Of a stretch of 64,000 nt of DNA, positions 60,615 to 64,000 are shown one piece after another. The stretch's first letter is position 1. Every line of letters starts with the position of its first letter. Position numbers and translations under genes: made by a program. The notes beneath the pieces were generated by a model. The model worked only from the letters and a program-made list of their open reading frames with translations, searched no databases and was not told the DNA's origin. Source of the DNA: Neurospora tetrasperma FGSC 2508 (lineage: Eukaryota > Ascomycota > Sordariomycetes > Sordariales > Sordariaceae); assembly GCF_000213175.1 (NCBI RefSeq), contig NW_009799104.1, positions 3,002,730 to 3,066,729 on the forward strand, read 5' to 3'.

Positions 60615-62710
60615 ATGTCTACCTTCAACGGCTTGTTGGCCGAGTTTCCCGACATTAGGGGTGAGCACATGGCCTCCAACCCATCCCTCTTGTTTGGATT
60701 CCAAGGCTAACCACTGCCATTGATCAAGTCGACTTCTTCCGCAACCACGCAAACCTCAAGCCTCCATTGGCCTGTTTCTTGAGCCATGTTCATACCGATC
60801 ACCTCGCTGGTCTCGACACCTTGCGATCACCATTGTCAGTGGAAAGTTTGCCCTCCTGACGACTGGCTATATCTAACCGTTCATAGCGTTTATTGCTCTG
60901 CCGCCACCAGGGAGATACTGCTCCGCCTAGAGACCGTAGCTTGTCGCATCAACTATGCCCAAGGCATCCTGGAGGCTCGACAATTGTCCTACAAGCACCT
61001 CCGGAACCTGTTGAAACCACTCCCTCTTGACACCCCGGTCGAACTCGAACTTGAGCCAGGGAACCATATTCAAGTCACACTGCTGGACGCCAATCATTGC
61101 CCTGGCGCTGTCATGTTTCTGTTCGAGGGACAAGGGAAGGCTGCCCTCTATACCGGGGATATTCGAAGCGAGCCATGGCATGTCAACGCCATTGCAAGGT
61201 CACCCTCTATGGTTCAGTATGCATACGGCTTGAAGACACTCGATACCATCTACCTCGATACATCTTTTATTGAGGATATCGAGTTTCCCACCAAAGCTCA
61301 GGGCATCAGCGAGCTGCTGGACAAAATCTCCAGGTATCCTCCCAATACGATCTTCCACTTTCAGGCTTGGACATATGGGTACGAAGATGTGTGGGTTGCC
61401 CTGTCCAAAGCACTGGAGTCAAGAGCAAGCTATGAGCCACGCCTTTACCATGCCGTGTTTGTCAACTAACCTTGATAGGTCCACGTTGACGAATACAAGA
61501 TGGGCATCTACCAGTCCCTTCTTGCCAAGGATTCAGGGAACAAGCGCGGCTTCGGTGTCTTGCATCACTTGTCTCCCGAGGCTCCGGCACTCGTGGGATT
61601 TATGCGTGGCAACTCGTATCACCCGGGCTGTCTGACATTGGATGAAAATGTTCGTCTCCACAGCTGTGAGAAGGGCAACTACTGCAAGACAGTCCGAGAA
61701 AACCCAATAGTCCAGATACATCCCGTCCTCACCCACCTTCGCAACGGTGAAGACCTTCCAGAACTTGGCATTGGTGGAGGAGGCGATGATCTTGAGCACG
61801 ACGAGGAGCAAGAACACTTGTCCGAGGTACAAATTCAGATGGTTACGAAGTTGTAAGACTTGCCTCCACTATCCTGAAATTGTTCTCATACTAACTCTGA
61901 CAGTATCCGCTGGCTTGAAAAGTCGGCCGAGAAAGTCGAACTTCTACCTCTAGAGTCTTTTGCGAGCGGTTCAAAAATCGAGATAGGCTTGGAATTACTC
62001 ACATCCGGCGCGGATAACAAAACTGCACTTCTCAATTTTCTGCAAGACCTGATCAACAAGTCCAAGTCCCAGATAGCTTTGGAGAGGTCCATGCTGGCTG
62101 CTCACAACGCAGCTGAAGGAAGTTTGCCTAGCCTCATTACCTTTCCCTATTCGCGCCACTCGTCGTATGCTGAGCTTTGTCATCTGGTTGACGTTTTCAA
62201 ACCAAAAGACGTATGGCCCAACACTGTGAATCCGCGCGAGTGGCTTGAACAAGGTATGACAATCCCTATCTCCAATGGTCATCACCATTTACTGATGCTT
62301 GGTTTTTGTTAGGTATTACCATTGAACACTTGTTCGGAAAGCACTGTTCCGGTAATTCATTTCGACACGACAAACTGATGGAAGAGATGTTTGGAATGAG
62401 AGAACAACCTATCCTAATCAGTGATGATAGCCAGTCCACCGCTAGCCATCCGGCAAGCTCACGCCATACCCCTTCATCGCCAGCCCCACAGGTCGTTGAC
62501 AGCTGGGATGGCACAACCATTGCTCCCAATCTGAACTTGGAGGGCAGCTTCTCCCAGATTTCGGTCCAGTCTGAGGCTTCCTTTGACATGCGCACTCATG
62601 CCTTCTACCTGATGCTTGACAACGCTATGAATAACGCCGGCCACGATATCGGTCTTATATCCACCAGAGACCACCACACAAACAAGGAGGTCGAACTAGG
62701 CGAAACATGA
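60615..62710 (+). CDS. SNM1/Artemis-family DNA-repair nuclease (metallo-beta-lactamase/beta-CASP)
   Basis: Nuclease of the Pso2/SNM1/Artemis group, which processes DNA ends and crosslinks. Six exons (60615-60660, 60729-60834, 60887-61424, 61479-61852, 61904-62253, 62313-62710) give 603 residues, with every junction keeping frame. The metal site HxHxDH is His35, His37, Asp39 and His40 in SHVHTDHLAGL. DANHCPGAVMFLF, LYTGDIRSEPW and YLDTSF follow. The beta-CASP part has FHFQAWTYGYEDVWVAL and VHVDEYKMGIYQSL. The fourth intron-exon junction (61425-61478) has a GC donor (AGA|GCAAGC); no in-phase GT donor of workable length fits. The layout is nearer to Artemis than to Pso2, as there is no N-terminal zinc finger. 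The stop was taken as the first in frame in the last exon. An additional 3' exon cannot be excluded. Confidence 0.86.
61425..61478 (+). other. GC-AG intron in the SNM1/Artemis gene
   Basis: A 54-nt intron starts GCAAGC after AGA and ends CTAACCTTGATAG, so the branch CTAAC and acceptor TAG are good. Joining AGA to GTC CAC GTT GAC GAA gives the conserved VHVDEYK. The frame without splicing ends at the TAA within the intron. Confidence 0.75.
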
Positions 62711-63271
62711 TTGGAGCGCTTATTCTCAAACCTTCAACGACACTCTCTCTTGCATGTCTCGGCTCCGGGACCCCCTTTTCTAGCGTTGTAGTAGCCACGA
62801 ACACCGTTTGGTACTTGGCCGCCCAGCATGGAGAATCTTGTTTCCAGCAATCGAATCTGAAAGATTCACACCAGAAAATTTGGAGATCGACCTTGAACTG
62901 CAACGTCCTCCGATCAATTTGGAGCATGGCGAGCATGATTTAGCCATTTACAAACTGTATCGGCCCTTCTCGTTTGCCTAAATGTCACCTAACCCCCGGG
63001 CCTCGCTACCCTAATGCTTGATATTTTAGGGTCCCATGTGGAGTTCGTGGAGCCACACTTTACAAGTAGTGGACGTCAATATCGAGAGGCTGTTTTCACA
63101 TGGGAGGGGAGTGGCATACAGATGGTTCTATGGAAAAGGTAGAAGAGCTTCTTGGGATATAAATGTCTTTCAAGTCCCAGATGTTCCTGGTGCCGCATCT
63201 AGACCTCCTGAGCCCCTTCGATATCCCTTCTTCCCGACCTTATCCCTCGAGCGCGTCCTGCGCGTCAAATT
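62711..63271. other. Intergenic spacer before the GH43 gene
   Basis: 561 nt between tandem plus-strand genes. A 79-codon open frame (62707-62943) overlaps the nuclease stop and has no motif. It could be 3' UTR or an extra exon. Confidence 0.5.
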
Positions 63272-64000
63272 ATGAGGCTCCCCAGTCTCACTCTTCTCGT
63301 CTCTACCTGGGCATGGGCCTGTTGCGCCCTCGTCATCGACACCGCATCTTTGGGTCTTGACAATAACCAGATAGCCCAGCGCGCCGACCCATCGCTCGCC
63401 GGATACTTGGGGGTCTTCTTTCTCGGCGCCGATCCATACGTCTACTTCTACCTCAGCAACGGCAACAATCCCATATCTTTCAAGGCTTTAAACAAAGGCT
63501 CGCCAATCTTCAAGCCGACCAAGGGGACAGGAGGTGTTCGGGATCCGACTATCGTTCCGGGTGGAGGTAGCGAGGCAGGGAAGAAGTGGTATATCATTGG
63601 GACGGATTTGAACATTGGAAAGGTGCGTTAGACTGCAGCAGGTGGAGGACCGAGGTCATGGCCAGGACTAGGTTTATTGACGGGGAAACAGACAACATGG
63701 GACGCAGCACAACGAACAGGCTCCAAGGGAATCTTTGTCTGGGAAAGCACCGATCTCATCAACTGGGTCAATGAGAGACTTGTGATCGTAGAAGACAATA
63801 CGGCCGGCATGGTATGGGCACCTGAGGCGATTTGGGATCCGGCAAAGGGTCAATATCTCGTCCATTGGGCTTCCAAATTTGTATGTGTCCGCTACTTTCC
63901 TTTATTCCTTCCTCCCTTTATATTCCTCTCCCCTCCCTCTCTTTTCCATTTCCATTTCTGTTTTCTCCCCCAATTTTTGTTTCTTTTCTCCCTTCCCCCC
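63272..64000 (+). CDS. gh43-7: Secreted glycoside hydrolase family 43 protein, 3' truncated by window edge
   Basis: N-terminal part of a GH43 enzyme (beta-xylosidase or alpha-arabinofuranosidase class). Exons seen are 63272-63622 and 63692-63880. A third begins beyond the window, because the intron starting GTATGT at 63881 is still open at 64000 in pyrimidine-rich DNA. A signal peptide covers about residues 1-19. The mature protein begins the family pattern GYLGVFFLGADPYVYFYLSN. The catalytic base region is GVRDPTIV. After the first intron come NIGKTTWDAAQR, IFVWESTDLINW and MVWAPEAIWD, typical first-blade GH43 motifs. 180 codons are visible, so the acid residue and any second domain are outside. 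The exact substrate cannot be called. The symbol is from memory of the N. crassa gene at this end of the region. Confidence 0.88.

Noticed and set aside
1-64000. Dispersed 5S rRNA genes or intact tRNAs
   Set aside because: Neurospora scatters 5S genes, so I looked for their conserved words and for GGTTCGANTCC B boxes with pairing arms. I found only the two degraded tRNA-like sequences already listed.

Overview
The window is nuclear DNA of a filamentous ascomycete, almost certainly Neurospora crassa or a close relative. The genes are interrupted by short introns (about 50-200 nt) with GTRNGT donors, CTAAC/CTGAC branch sites and CAG/TAG acceptors. Coding regions are GC-rich at third positions. 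Intergenic DNA is long and full of microsatellites and CTACCTAGGTA-type palindromes. The gene order (Crh transglycosylase, sirtuin, Dbf4, Icp55, bHLH factor, atg12, pan-2, ubc8, pectinesterase, AA9 LPMO, YTH protein, P450, SNM1/Artemis nuclease, GH43) matches my recollection of the N. crassa pan-2 region. That match is from memory and was not searched.

Layout. 1-3.4 kb: no supportable gene. 3.4-4.5 kb: a DHDPS/HOGA-type aldolase (-). 4.6-22.1 kb: a gene-poor block. Its one clear coding remnant is a decayed gene at about 15.3-16.8 kb (-), broken by a 17-bp tandem duplication, further frame changes and a stop codon. It also holds a tRNA-like relic. 22.1-37.1 kb: GPI-anchored Crh glucanosyltransferase (+), sirtuin (+), Dbf4 (-), Icp55 (+), SREBP-type bHLH factor (-). 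37.1-41.7 kb: long intergenic DNA with microsatellites. 41.7-49.2 kb: atg12 (+) convergent with pan-2 (-), then the E2 ubc8 (+) and a secreted pectinesterase (-). 51.3-64 kb: AA9 LPMO (-), YTH m6A reader (+), P450 (-), divergent SNM1/Artemis-like nuclease (+), and a GH43 gene (+) that runs off the right edge.

These are mostly unrelated housekeeping and secreted functions, not a pathway cluster. Three secreted plant-cell-wall enzymes (CE8, AA9, GH43) lie within 16 kb, and a cell-wall transglycosylase lies farther left. Dbf4 and the SNM1/Artemis homologue serve chromosome replication and repair. Ubc8 and Atg12 serve protein and organelle turnover.

The most striking observation is in ubc8. The conserved reading frame can only be rebuilt with an exon of a single nucleotide (T at 46504) between two introns that each have good splice signals. 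The ATG for the conserved Met of the Asn-Asp-Asn-Met-Gln-Glu-Phe segment is then assembled from three exons. An 11-nt micro-exon lies just upstream. The SNM1/Artemis gene also appears to use a GC-AG intron.
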